From the NCBI RefSeq assembly GCF_013391695.1, contig NZ_JACBGH010000009.1, forward strand, positions 1-64,000: a DNA stretch of 64,000 bases. The letters run 5' to 3'. Below are positions 10,885 through 19,274 of the stretch, piece after piece. How positions within the stretch are numbered: the stretch's first letter is position 1; every line of letters starts with the position of its first letter. The notes under the pieces were generated by a model. It saw only the letters and a list, made by a program, of their open reading frames with translations, was not told the DNA's origin and did not search any database. This DNA is from Thiomicrorhabdus cannonii. GTDB taxonomy: Bacteria > Pseudomonadota > Gammaproteobacteria > Thiomicrospirales > Thiomicrospiraceae. Both the position numbers and the translations under genes were made by a program.

Positions 10885-12114
10885 TTACAGCAGCATCTCC
10901 TTGGCCTCTTCAATCGCCGCCACCAAGCGGTCGATATCATCGCGGTTGTTATAGACACCGAAAGAGGCGCGCACCGTGGCCGGCACATTGAAATGCTGCA
11001 TCACCGGCATGGCGCAGTGGTGGCTGGCACGCACCGCAATGCCGTCCTGATCCATCAACGTCGCCAGATCGTGCGGATGGGCACCGTCCAAAATAAACGA
11101 CACCACGCCACCTTTATGCTCGGCTTCACCGATAATACGCACCCCATCAATCTGCTTGAGGCGCTCGGTCGCATAACTCAACAGGCCGGCTTCATAAGCG
11201 GCAATGCGCTCCAAACCAATCGATACCATAAAGCGCATCGCGGCGGCCAGCCCGATGGCGCCGGCGATATTCGGCGTGCCCGCCTCGAACTTATAGGGCA
11301 ACACGTTGTATTCGGTTTTCTCAAAGGTCACCGAATAGATCATATCGCCACCGCCCTGATAGGGCGGCATCGCTTCCAACAAAGCCTCTTTGGCGTAAAG
11401 CACACCGATGCCGGTCGGGCCGTACATTTTATGGCCGGACAGCGCATAAAAATCGCAATCCAGGTCCTGCACATCCACACGCATATGCGGCGTGGCCTGC
11501 GCACCGTCCACCAGGATTTTGGCGCCCACGGAACGCGCGATTTCGACCATCTCTTTGACCGGGTTAATGGTCCCCAAGGCGTTGGACATATGGGTAATGG
11601 CCAACAATTTGGTCTTTTCGGACACCAGGCCTTTCAGCGCGTTCAGACAGACTTCACCACGGTTGTTCATGCGCAGCACCGTCAGACGAATCCCCATCTG
11701 GTCACGCAACAGCTGCCACGGCACGATATTGGAGTGGTGCTCCATCTCAGTGACGATCACTTCATCTCCGGCCTGAAGATTGGCGCGACCCCAGCTATGC
11801 GCCACCAGGTTAATCGCCTCGGTGGTGCCGCGAACAAACACAATCTCCTTGGTGGAGCGCGCGTTCAAAAACTGGCGGCTGGTTTCACGTGCGCCTTCAT
11901 AGAGTTCGGTGGCACGTTCGCTCAGACCGTACACGCCGCGATGCACATTGGCGTTTTGTTCACGATAGTAGCGCTCGATGGTGTCGATGACCATCTGCGG
12001 TTTCTGGGAGGTCGCACCATTATCCAGATAGACCAACGGCTGCCCGTTTTCACGTAGCTGCAAAATCGGGAACTGCGCCCGTACCTGTGCAAAATCCAAC
12101 ACACTGCCGTCCAT
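10885..12114 (-). CDS. sufS: Cysteine desulfurase SufS
   Basis: SufS is a PLP enzyme that takes sulfur from cysteine for Fe-S assembly by SufBCD. The 409-residue product has the PLP lysine motif SGHKMYGPTG and the sulfur-carrying cysteine in RASHHCAMPVM, typical of group II (SufS/CsdA) desulfurases. The start giving MDGSVLDF lies 4 bp after the sufD stop; the upstream extension of the frame overlaps sufD and is rejected. No sufE or sufU partner is seen in the window, so the sulfur-transfer partner must be elsewhere. Confidence 0.95.
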   Translation of the reverse strand: MDGSVLDFAQVRAQFPILQLRENGQPLVYLDNGATSQKPQMVIDTIERYYREQNANVHRGVYGLSERATELYEGARETSRQFLNARSTKEIVFVRGTTEAINLVAHSWGRANLQAGDEVIVTEMEHHSNIVPWQLLRDQMGIRLTVLRMNNRGEVCLNALKGLVSEKTKLLAITHMSNALGTINPVKEMVEIARSVGAKILVDGAQATPHMRVDVQDLDCDFYALSGHKMYGPTGIGVLYAKEALLEAMPPYQGGGDMIYSVTFEKTEYNVLPYKFEAGTPNIAGAIGLAAAMRFMVSIGLERIAAYEAGLLSYATERLKQIDGVRIIGEAEHKGGVVSFILDGAHPHDLATLMDQDGIAVRASHHCAMPVMQHFNVPATVRASFGVYNNRDDIDRLVAAIEEAKEMLL

Positions 12115-12118
12115 TATC

Positions 12119-13429
12119 TTACCCACGCAACGTTTGCGACAAAATTTGAGCCACCCATTCGCGAATCGCGCCATGACTGACCACCTCGACCGGCTCCAAC
12201 AGGAACGCCTCGGTGATCATGCGCACCGCTTGCGGGCGCGGAATACCGCGAGCCTGCAGATAGAAAATCTGCTCTTTATTAATCTGACCGGTCGCCGAAC
12301 CGTGCGAACATTTGACGTCATCCGCATAGATTTCCAATTGCGGCTTGGTGTCCATCTGCGCACTGTCAGACAAAAGCAAGTTTTTGTTATCCATCTGCCC
12401 GTCGGTTTTCTGTGCCGCCCGCGCCACCTTGATCATGCCGTTGAACACGCCGACCGCCTCGCCGTCCAGCACATATTTATGCAGCTGCTGGCTAAAGCCG
12501 TGCTCCTGATTGTGTTCGGTATAACTGCGCGAATCGACCGTCTGCGCCCCTGTTGCATAACAGGCACTGTTCTGAATGGTTTCGATGTGTTCGCCGTTCA
12601 TATACACATGGTTCTGATGACGCGAAGTGACACAGCCCAAGCCGGCATACAGCGTATTGAAACCGCTGTGTTCAGCCTGATAAACGAACTGGTTATTGAA
12701 GTAATAGCTCTGCTTATTCTGCTGCTGCAACACCACCTGCTTGACTCGCGCATGGGAAGCGATGTCGATTTCACTGACCACATTGGTCAGGGCGCATAAG
12801 TCGTCCGACAGGGAAACGTAGGCTTCCACCAAGGTCACGTCGGCATATTCGCCGACCGTGATGCGGTTGCGCAGGTTCGAAAGATGATTCGGCTGCGTCT
12901 GCACATGCAACACAAACAGCGGCATTTCCAGCACGGCGTGCTTGTCGATCTGAATCACCACACCGTCGTTCAACAGCATGGTATTCATAACCGCAAACGG
13001 TTCCTGTGCCACATCCTGCTGATGTGCCTGCAGCTGCACGGCCGATTCCGGCACCTGCTGCAGATCTTCAAATGACTCGATGGTCACCCCTTTCGGCAAT
13101 GCAGACAGGTCGTCCGACAGGCTTTCGCTGAACCAGCCGTCCACCAGCACGATGCGCGTGGCACCAAACGACGGCAGAAAAGGCAGAATATCCGCCTGCG
13201 TCAGATGGCTGATACCTTGCAGACGGAAATGTGTCTGCACAAAATCCGTGAGCTTGGTATAACCCCAGTCTTCATCGCGGCGCGTCGGGAAGCCCTGTTC
13301 CAGAAACTGCGCTTTGGCGCTCTGACGCAACGCAGTTAGATAGGGACTTTCGGCTTTATTCAGATCATCGGACAACTGCGCATAATGCGTCATGGCCGAC
13401 TGCATTACCGGTGTGAATTTCTTAGCCAA
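12119..13429 (-). CDS. sufD: Fe-S cluster assembly scaffold subunit SufD
   Basis: SufD pairs with SufB on the SufC ATPase dimers to build Fe-S clusters. The C-terminal beta-helix region contains DDVKCSHGSATGQI, which includes the conserved SufD histidine, and a C-terminal helical EAFLLEPVEVV segment. Start choice: a TTG at 13429 lies 7 nt after the strong Shine-Dalgarno AAGGGGAG that overlaps the sufC stop, giving MAKKFTPVMQ. The first in-frame ATG is at 13405. The longer open frame upstream is inside sufC. Confidence 0.92.
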   Translation of the reverse strand: MAKKFTPVMQSAMTHYAQLSDDLNKAESPYLTALRQSAKAQFLEQGFPTRRDEDWGYTKLTDFVQTHFRLQGISHLTQADILPFLPSFGATRIVLVDGWFSESLSDDLSALPKGVTIESFEDLQQVPESAVQLQAHQQDVAQEPFAVMNTMLLNDGVVIQIDKHAVLEMPLFVLHVQTQPNHLSNLRNRITVGEYADVTLVEAYVSLSDDLCALTNVVSEIDIASHARVKQVVLQQQNKQSYYFNNQFVYQAEHSGFNTLYAGLGCVTSRHQNHVYMNGEHIETIQNSACYATGAQTVDSRSYTEHNQEHGFSQQLHKYVLDGEAVGVFNGMIKVARAAQKTDGQMDNKNLLLSDSAQMDTKPQLEIYADDVKCSHGSATGQINKEQIFYLQARGIPRPQAVRMITEAFLLEPVEVVSHGAIREWVAQILSQTLRG

Positions 13430-13433
13430 TGCC

Positions 13434-14192
13434 TTACTCCCCTTGGTGCTGCTGGATGATGTCGTCGTAACCGTGCTCTTCCAATTCATGCACCAACTCA
13501 AAACCGCCCGACTTGACGATGCGGCCGTTGTACAGCACATGCACATGATCCGGCTTAATGTAATCCAACAGACGCTGGTAGTGGGTCACCACGATAAAAC
13601 CGCGTTCCGGCGAGCGCAAGGCATTGACGCCATTGGCGACGATGCGCAGTGCGTCGATATCCAATCCCGAGTCGGTTTCATCCAGAATGCACAACTTAGG
13701 CTCAAGCAACGCCATCTGGAAAATATCGTTACGCTTCTTCTCGCCACCGGAGAAGCCGACATTGACCGAACGTTCCAGCAGATCGGCACGCATGTCCAGC
13801 AGTTTGATCTTTTCACGCGCATATTCGTCAAAATCAAACATATCCAATGGCGGCAAACCCTTTTCTTCGCGCACGGCGTTCACCGCCGTTTGCATAAACA
13901 GCTTGTTGCTGACCCCCGGAATTTCCACCGGATACTGGAACGCCAAAAACAGCCCCTTGCGGGCGCGTTCTTCAGGATCCATCTCCAACAGGTCTTCGCC
14001 GTTGAACGCAACCGAACCGGCGGTCACCTCGTAATCTTCACGCCCCGCCAGCACGCTGGCAAAGGTGCTTTTACCGGAACCGTTCGGCCCCATAATGGCA
14101 TGAACCTCACCCGGCTTAACCTCCAGATTCAACCCTTTCAGAATCTGTTTCTCTTCAACTTGTGCTTGCAGATTTTCGACTTTCAACAACAT
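13434..14192 (-). CDS. sufC: Fe-S cluster assembly ATPase SufC
   Basis: SufC is an ABC-type ATPase that powers the SufBC2D scaffold in the cytosol. The 252-residue protein shows Walker A GPNGSGKST, the signature region FSGGEKKR and Walker B LCILDETDSGLD. It lies between sufB (41 bp upstream) and sufD, on the same strand. Confidence 0.97.
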   Translation of the reverse strand: MLLKVENLQAQVEEKQILKGLNLEVKPGEVHAIMGPNGSGKSTFASVLAGREDYEVTAGSVAFNGEDLLEMDPEERARKGLFLAFQYPVEIPGVSNKLFMQTAVNAVREEKGLPPLDMFDFDEYAREKIKLLDMRADLLERSVNVGFSGGEKKRNDIFQMALLEPKLCILDETDSGLDIDALRIVANGVNALRSPERGFIVVTHYQRLLDYIKPDHVHVLYNGRIVKSGGFELVHELEEHGYDDIIQQHQGE

Positions 14193-14233
14193 GATTTAAA
14201 TTCTTTTTTATTCGTAAAATGGTAACTAAGGGA

Positions 14234-15727
14234 TTAACCCACCGAGCCTTCAAGGCTGATCGCCAGCAACTCTTCGGCTTCCTGCGCGAATTCCAGCGGC
14301 AACTCGCTGAACACCTCTTTACAGAAGCCGTTGACAATCATCGAAATCGCATCCTGTTCGCTGATGCCGCGTTGCTGGCAATAGAACAACTGGTCTTCAC
14401 CGATGCGCGACGTGGTCGCTTCGTGCTCGACCTGCGCCGTCGGGTTCTCCACCTCGATATACGGGAAGGTATGCGCGCCGCACTGGTTGCCGATCAGCAT
14501 CGAATCACACTGGGTGAAGTTGCGCGCGCCTTCCGCCGAAGGCAGAATCTTCACCATGCCGCGGTAGGTGTTATCACTTTTGCCCGCCGACAGCCCTTTG
14601 GAGATAATCGTACTGCGGGTGTTCTTGCCGATATGGATCATTTTGGTACCCGTATCCGCCTGCTGGCGACGGTTGGTCAGCGCCACCGAATAGAACTCAC
14701 CGATGGAGTTGTCGCCTTTCAAAATGCAGCTCGGGTATTTCCAGGTGATCGCCGAACCGGTTTCCGCCTGCGTCCAGGACAACTTGGCATTCTTGCCTTC
14801 GCAGATGCCGCGCTTGGTCACAAAGTTCAAAATACCGCCTTCGCAATCGTCATCCCCCGGATACCAGTTCTGCACGGTGGAGTACTTGACCTCGGCATCT
14901 TCATGCACAATCACCTCCACCACCGCCGCATGCAGCTGATAGGTATCGCGGATCGGCGCCGAGCAGCCTTCGATATAACTCACATAACTGCCTTTGTCGG
15001 CCACCAGAATGGTGCGCTCAAACTGGCCGGTTTTGGCCTCATTGATGCGGAAATAGGTCGACAGGTCGATCGGGCAACGCACGCCCGGCGGCACATAGAC
15101 AAAGGTGCCGTCGGAGGCCACCGCCGAGTTCAAAGCTGCAAAATAGTTGTCGTGATATGGTACGACCGTGCCCAGATATTGCTGTACCAGTTCGGGGTGA
15201 TCCTGCACGGCCTCGGAGAACGAACAGAAGATAATGCCGAACTTTTCCAGCTCTTCACGCTTGGTGGTCGAAATCGACACCGAATCGAAAATCGCGTCCA
15301 CCGCGATATTGGCCTGATCGTCGTAAATCGGCACTCCCAGCGCCGCAAAGGCCTTGGCCACTTCCGGATCGATGACCTCTTCGGCGTTCTCGCTTTCGGT
15401 GCTGCAGGCGCCGCCGCAGGCACCGCATTCCGGCGCCGAATAATAGCTGTAATCCTGATAATCGATCGGCGTGTATTTGGCCTTGCCCCAGTGCGGTTCA
15501 GCCATCTTCTGCCAATGCGCGAAGGCCTTCAAACGAAACTCAAGCATCCATTCCGGTTCGTTCTTCTTCGCGGAAATAGCGCGCACCACCGCTTCATTCA
15601 AACCCTTTTCAAAGGTTTCCACGGTCGTTGTGGTCACAAAACCTTCTTTGTAGTGTTTGTTTTTACTCAACAACTCATTGATTTCTTCGTACTGAGTTGA
15701 AGACGTTAATTCATGTGCTTGCGACAT
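14234..15727 (-). CDS. sufB: Fe-S cluster assembly scaffold subunit SufB
   Basis: SufB is the core scaffold on which the nascent cluster forms. The 497-residue product keeps the conserved [18 protein letters not shown] and [20 protein letters not shown] stretches. A cysteine-rich patch, CGACGGACS, sits about residue 105. The ATG giving MSQAHE follows GAAGAG at suitable spacing; another ATG lies four codons upstream. It is the first gene of sufBCDS. No iscR or sufR regulator gene is adjacent. Confidence 0.96.
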   Translation of the reverse strand: MSQAHELTSSTQYEEINELLSKNKHYKEGFVTTTTVETFEKGLNEAVVRAISAKKNEPEWMLEFRLKAFAHWQKMAEPHWGKAKYTPIDYQDYSYYSAPECGACGGACSTESENAEEVIDPEVAKAFAALGVPIYDDQANIAVDAIFDSVSISTTKREELEKFGIIFCSFSEAVQDHPELVQQYLGTVVPYHDNYFAALNSAVASDGTFVYVPPGVRCPIDLSTYFRINEAKTGQFERTILVADKGSYVSYIEGCSAPIRDTYQLHAAVVEVIVHEDAEVKYSTVQNWYPGDDDCEGGILNFVTKRGICEGKNAKLSWTQAETGSAITWKYPSCILKGDNSIGEFYSVALTNRRQQADTGTKMIHIGKNTRSTIISKGLSAGKSDNTYRGMVKILPSAEGARNFTQCDSMLIGNQCGAHTFPYIEVENPTAQVEHEATTSRIGEDQLFYCQQRGISEQDAISMIVNGFCKEVFSELPLEFAQEAEELLAISLEGSVG

Positions 15728-15739
15728 CGGACTCTTCAC

Positions 15740-15846
15740 TTAAAAAACTTATTTCATACTATTTTAGTTGGTTATTATATAAATGTCTACAGCCGTGCCA
15801 TTAACAAATTATATAATCAAGCCGTTTCATTAATTATTTCAATCAC
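15740..15846 (-). promoter_or_regulatory. AT-rich upstream region of sufB with two TATAAT hexamers
   Basis: On the minus strand the gap upstream of sufB contains two perfect TATAAT hexamers (plus-strand ATTATA at 15774-15779 and 15808-15813). Neither has a convincing -35 at 16-18 bp, which would fit activator-dependent or stress-dependent control. No certain operator is seen. Confidence 0.4.
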
Positions 15847-16578
15847 TTAAAAAGACAACTGGCAAGCATCCACCAGCTCTTGCAGCTGTGCTTGCGGCAA
15901 ATCAACCCCTTGGATTTGCAACCAGCCATCGGGGACATCACCAGGGACCTCACCGGCCGCAGCAAAGGTATCCAACCCAAAAGGCGTGCCCTCTAGCTGC
16001 ACCGGATTGACATATTCAAATGTATAGAACACCCCGGTAACGCGCCAGATTCTCACCCCCCAGTTGCGCCTCAAAGCATCCAATCCCATTAAAAGATGCT
16101 CGAGGTAAAGCTTCTTCACTTCATAACGGCAGGTTTGCAAACCCGGCAGAGTTGGCATCGCGGCAGTTTGCTGCAACGCATCTGGCAGGGTGTCACGCTC
16201 AAACCCCACCCATCCCTGCGGAAAACGCCCGTAGGTCAGGCGCACCACAGGCAACGGGCGCTGTGCCTTAATCCACTTGATCCAGTGCGACTGAAGCGTG
16301 AGATCAGCCGCCTCAATAAAATTGAGCAGGACACCATCCGCCAACTGCAACAATTCAGCCAGGTGACTCAGCGCATGGGCATCCTGCATCTCATCAAACG
16401 CCGGACGCGCATCGATGACACACCACACCTGCTGATGCGGCTGTTTTGGTTCGCCAAGATCAGGCAGCGTGCCAAGCTCCACGCACTCGAGATCGAGCTG
16501 CTCCCGTATCGCCTGTTGAACGCGGCTTTTGCCGCTCCCCGGCAGGCCGACCAAAAGAATCTGCGCTGTCTTTGCCAT
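15847..16578 (-). CDS. CobW/G3E-like P-loop protein, degenerate, in the znu locus
   Basis: This is a 243-residue protein with Walker A LLVGLPGSGKS at the N terminus. A CobW-like middle follows (WCVIDARPAF, then LADGVLLNFIEAADLT). The C-terminal region (RIWRVTGVFYTFEY, then DGWLQIQGVDLP) looks like the CobW_C domain. G3E GTPases normally have NKTD or NKxD for guanine; here the equivalent place reads NFIE. The metal-site CxCC motif is also missing. It starts 16 bp after the znuA stop on the same strand, with AGGGTGGG before the ATG. Inference: a zinc metallochaperone relative that has lost nucleotide specificity. Other P-loop families are possible. Confidence 0.5.
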   Translation of the reverse strand: MAKTAQILLVGLPGSGKSRVQQAIREQLDLECVELGTLPDLGEPKQPHQQVWCVIDARPAFDEMQDAHALSHLAELLQLADGVLLNFIEAADLTLQSHWIKWIKAQRPLPVVRLTYGRFPQGWVGFERDTLPDALQQTAAMPTLPGLQTCRYEVKKLYLEHLLMGLDALRRNWGVRIWRVTGVFYTFEYVNPVQLEGTPFGLDTFAAAGEVPGDVPDGWLQIQGVDLPQAQLQELVDACQLSF

Positions 16579-16593
16579 ACCCACCCTATTGAC

Positions 16594-17589
16594 CTATTCA
16601 GGCTTTAAACAACTCTCAAAGGCGGCACCCAGCTGCAACAGCCATTCGTCATACGGGCGATAAACCACTTCAACGCGCTGACCTGCCGCATCGTAAACCC
16701 CCATCGGGTCGAGATTGCCGATTCTGACATTCAAACCGGACACCACCGCACTGACCCTTTTTTCCGGAAATTGCGGTTCTTTGAAAACACACCGCACCTC
16801 ACCTTCGGTCATCGCCCGACGCAGATTCTGAACACGTTTCAGACTCGGCGTGATTTCGGGATTCAAGGTGATCGAACCGACCCCGTTGAGATGATAATGT
16901 TTTTCGAAGTATTGGTAGGCGTCGTGCAACACCAAATAGGGAGCTTGCCGATAGGGCTGAAGTTGCTGCATCAGCTGCACATCGGTCTGCTCCAGATGCG
17001 CCAGCCATGCCTGGGTACGCGCTTGAATCGACCCGGCCTGTTGAGTTTTCAAACGCTGCAATTTTTCACTGACCGCCAGAATCAAGGCACGGGCATTATT
17101 GGGCGACATCCATAAATGGCCATCAAAGTGCAAGACGGCATGGCCGTGTCCGGCGTGATCGTGTGCATCGGCATGATTGCCGGCGCCCTCATCCTCGTGG
17201 CGCTCATGATGTTTATGCTGCCAAACACCGCCCTCCCGCACCGGCAGTTTTTCCACCGCTTGCAGTTGCGCCATCGCCACATTCGCCTCGGGATAACGCT
17301 GCGCCGCCTTGTGCAGCCAGCTATCCACCGGCGTTCCCACGGAGACAATCAGATCGCTATTCTGCAAGGTGAAAAGATGTGAAGGTTTAAGCTGAAAGCC
17401 ATGCGGGGACACGCCGGGCTCCAGAAGCACCGTCAAGCGGTCATCCTTATCCAGCAAGGGCGCAATCATGCCTGCCAGCGGCGGAATGCTGACGCTAACG
17501 TTAACGGCGTGCGCCGGCATTACTGCGGCGCAGAACCATAGCGAAACGACCTTTGCAAGATTACGCTGTATTTTCATCCACTTTGCCAT
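16594..17589 (-). CDS. znuA: Zinc ABC transporter substrate-binding protein ZnuA
   Basis: ZnuA is the periplasmic zinc receptor of the ZnuABC importer. The 331-residue protein has a signal peptide ending in PAHA, zinc-ligand histidines in SPHGF, DGHLWMSP and LHDAYQYFEKHY, and a long His/Asp-rich loop (about residues 126-152) that is typical of ZnuA. GGGAGAG lies 5 nt before the chosen ATG. A copy of the dispersed motif in the middle encodes KTQQAGS. It is divergent from znuC, with a perfect 8-bp palindrome between them. Confidence 0.95.
   Translation of the reverse strand: MAKWMKIQRNLAKVVSLWFCAAVMPAHAVNVSVSIPPLAGMIAPLLDKDDRLTVLLEPGVSPHGFQLKPSHLFTLQNSDLIVSVGTPVDSWLHKAAQRYPEANVAMAQLQAVEKLPVREGGVWQHKHHERHEDEGAGNHADAHDHAGHGHAVLHFDGHLWMSPNNARALILAVSEKLQRLKTQQAGSIQARTQAWLAHLEQTDVQLMQQLQPYRQAPYLVLHDAYQYFEKHYHLNGVGSITLNPEITPSLKRVQNLRRAMTEGEVRCVFKEPQFPEKRVSAVVSGLNVRIGNLDPMGVYDAAGQRVEVVYRPYDEWLLQLGAAFESCLKPE
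17031..17049 (-). repeat. Dispersed motif copy 5 (within znuA)
   Basis: Perfect core with the AAAACTC flank, read in frame as KTQQAGS in a ZnuA helix. Confidence 0.9.
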
Positions 17590-17616
17590 CTAAACTCTCC
17601 CGCGCTTACGCAATTC

Positions 17617-17640
17617 GCTATAAAATACGCCCTTTATAGC
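17617..17640. promoter_or_regulatory. Perfect palindrome in the znuA-znuC divergent region, probable Zur-type operator
   Basis: GCTATAAA, 8 bp of spacer, then TTTATAGC: two perfect 8-bp arms centred between divergent zinc-uptake genes only 69 bp apart. The left arm contains TATAAAAT, a -10-like element facing znuC. The dyad arrangement suits a dimeric repressor covering both promoters. The sequence differs from the classical enteric Zur box, so Zur is an inference from context. Confidence 0.6.
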
Positions 17641-17658
17641 CGGAATCCGGATTTAACC

Positions 17659-18438
17659 ATGTCTTTACTGCTCAAAGCCGACCGCATCTACCACTCTTTC
17701 GCACAAACCGAAGTGCTGCACAACATCTCGCTGCAGATTCATGCCGGTGAAATCGTGACGCTGATCGGCCCCAACGGCGCCGGCAAATCGACTCTGTTAA
17801 AAATCCTGTTGAAACTGATTGAACCCACAGCCGGTAGCGTGACGCAAAAGACCAACCTCAAGATCGGCTATATGCCGCAAAAAATCCATATCGATCCGAC
17901 CCTGCCGATGACGGTCGAGTATTTTCTCGATCTCGGTCAGCCGCGATCACAAAGCGGTCTTTTTTTTAGCGCGCATCATACCATAGAGACACATGCCGTG
18001 GTGGAGGAACTCAATATCGGCCATCTGTTGAAGCAACCGATCCAGAACGTTTCCGGCGGCGAAATGCAACGCGTCCTGCTGGCGCGCGCACTGCTGCGCG
18101 ACCCCGAGCTGCTGGTACTGGACGAACCCGTGCAGGGCGTCGACCTGCAGGGGCAGACCGAACTCTATCACTATATTAATGAATTGCGCCACCGACGTCA
18201 TCTGGGCATTTTAATGGTCAGCCACGACCTGCACATCGTCATGAAAAACACCGACCAAGTGCTCTGCCTGAACCAACATCTGTGCTGTTCGGGCACCCCG
18301 CAAAGCGTCAGTCAGACGCCGGAATTCATTGCCATTTTCGGACAGGGTGCGGAAGAGCTGGCGATATACGAACACCATCACAACGAACATACCTGTGAGG
18401 CGACGCATGGTCATCACAACCACCTTCACACCCCCTAA
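17659..18438 (+). CDS. znuC: Zinc ABC transporter ATP-binding protein ZnuC
   Basis: ZnuC is the cytoplasmic ATPase of the zinc importer. The 259-residue protein has Walker A GPNGAGKST, signature VSGGEMQR and Walker B LLVLDEP. The C terminus is a His-rich tail (EHHHNEHTCEATHGHHNH) that could bind zinc, as in many ZnuC proteins. It is followed 11 bp later by znuB. Confidence 0.96.
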   Translation: MSLLLKADRIYHSFAQTEVLHNISLQIHAGEIVTLIGPNGAGKSTLLKILLKLIEPTAGSVTQKTNLKIGYMPQKIHIDPTLPMTVEYFLDLGQPRSQSGLFFSAHHTIETHAVVEELNIGHLLKQPIQNVSGGEMQRVLLARALLRDPELLVLDEPVQGVDLQGQTELYHYINELRHRRHLGILMVSHDLHIVMKNTDQVLCLNQHLCCSGTPQSVSQTPEFIAIFGQGAEELAIYEHHHNEHTCEATHGHHNHLHTP

Positions 18439-18449
18439 AGGAGTCACTT

Positions 18450-19244
18450 ATGGCATGGATGCCTGAATTTCTGGTACTTGCCCTGCTCGGCGGACTCGGC
18501 ATTGCGCTGATTGCCGCACCTTTGGGCGTGTTTATGGTGTGGCAGCGCCAATCCTACTTTGGCGCCACCCTCGCCCATTCCGCCCTGCTAGGCGTCAGCC
18601 TTGGGTTGTTCTGGAATATCGACCTGAGCCTGAGCGTCATCGCCCTGTCACTTTTAATTGCGTTCGGCATCCATCAACTGGCACGCAAGACCCAACTCTC
18701 GTCGGACACCCTGCTCGGCATACTCGCGCACAGCAGCCTGGCCTTGGGCCTGGTACTTTTGAGCCTGCAGAACAACGTGCAAATCGACATTATGAGCTAT
18801 CTGTTCGGCGACATCTTGAGCATCACCCCAACCGACCTGCTGCTGATTGCCGCCGTCGGATTGATCACCCTGCTGTTCTATTTAAAGCACTGGCGCGACC
18901 TGTTGAATATCACGCTAAACAGAGAGCTGGCGCAGGTTGAAGGCATAGCCGTAAAACGCATTCAACTGCAATATGTTCTGCTGCTGGCGCTGATGATTGC
19001 GCTGTCGATGAAAATCGTCGGCGTCTTGCTGGTCACCTCTCTGCTGATCATTCCTGCGGCGGCGGCCAGAAGGCTTGCAACCACCCCGCAAACCATGCTG
19101 TTTTTCAGCCTGATTTTAGGTGTCGTTTCAGTAATTGGCGGCCTGGCCGCTTCGTTTGTCTGGGACATCCCGACCGGCCCGGCGATTGTATTGGCCGCCA
19201 CGCTGATTTTTCTGATGCTCTTAAACAAAAAAGCCCCAAATTAA
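18450..19244 (+). CDS. znuB: Zinc ABC transporter permease ZnuB
   Basis: ZnuB is an ABC-3 family integral membrane permease. The 264-residue protein has seven or eight hydrophobic segments. A strong Shine-Dalgarno (AAAGGAG) lies 7 nt before ATG. Its last codons overlap a hairpin that acts as terminator for the convergent chemoreceptor gene. Confidence 0.96.
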   Translation: MAWMPEFLVLALLGGLGIALIAAPLGVFMVWQRQSYFGATLAHSALLGVSLGLFWNIDLSLSVIALSLLIAFGIHQLARKTQLSSDTLLGILAHSSLALGLVLLSLQNNVQIDIMSYLFGDILSITPTDLLLIAAVGLITLLFYLKHWRDLLNITLNRELAQVEGIAVKRIQLQYVLLLALMIALSMKIVGVLLVTSLLIIPAAAARRLATTPQTMLFFSLILGVVSVIGGLAASFVWDIPTGPAIVLAATLIFLMLLNKKAPN

Positions 19245-19251
19245 TGGGGCT
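19228..19251 (-). terminator. Terminator of the CZB chemoreceptor gene, inside the znuB 3' end
   Basis: GCCCCA / TGGGGC form a stem with a 6-nt loop; on the minus strand the stem is followed by TTTTTTG. It overlaps the znuB stop codon, and on the plus strand it lacks a T-run. Confidence 0.8.
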
Positions 19252-19274
19252 TGAATCGCTCGGACAATCTCGGA

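Noticed and set aside
14219-15700. 493-codon open frame antisense to sufB
   Set aside because: Shadow of sufB; no family resemblance.
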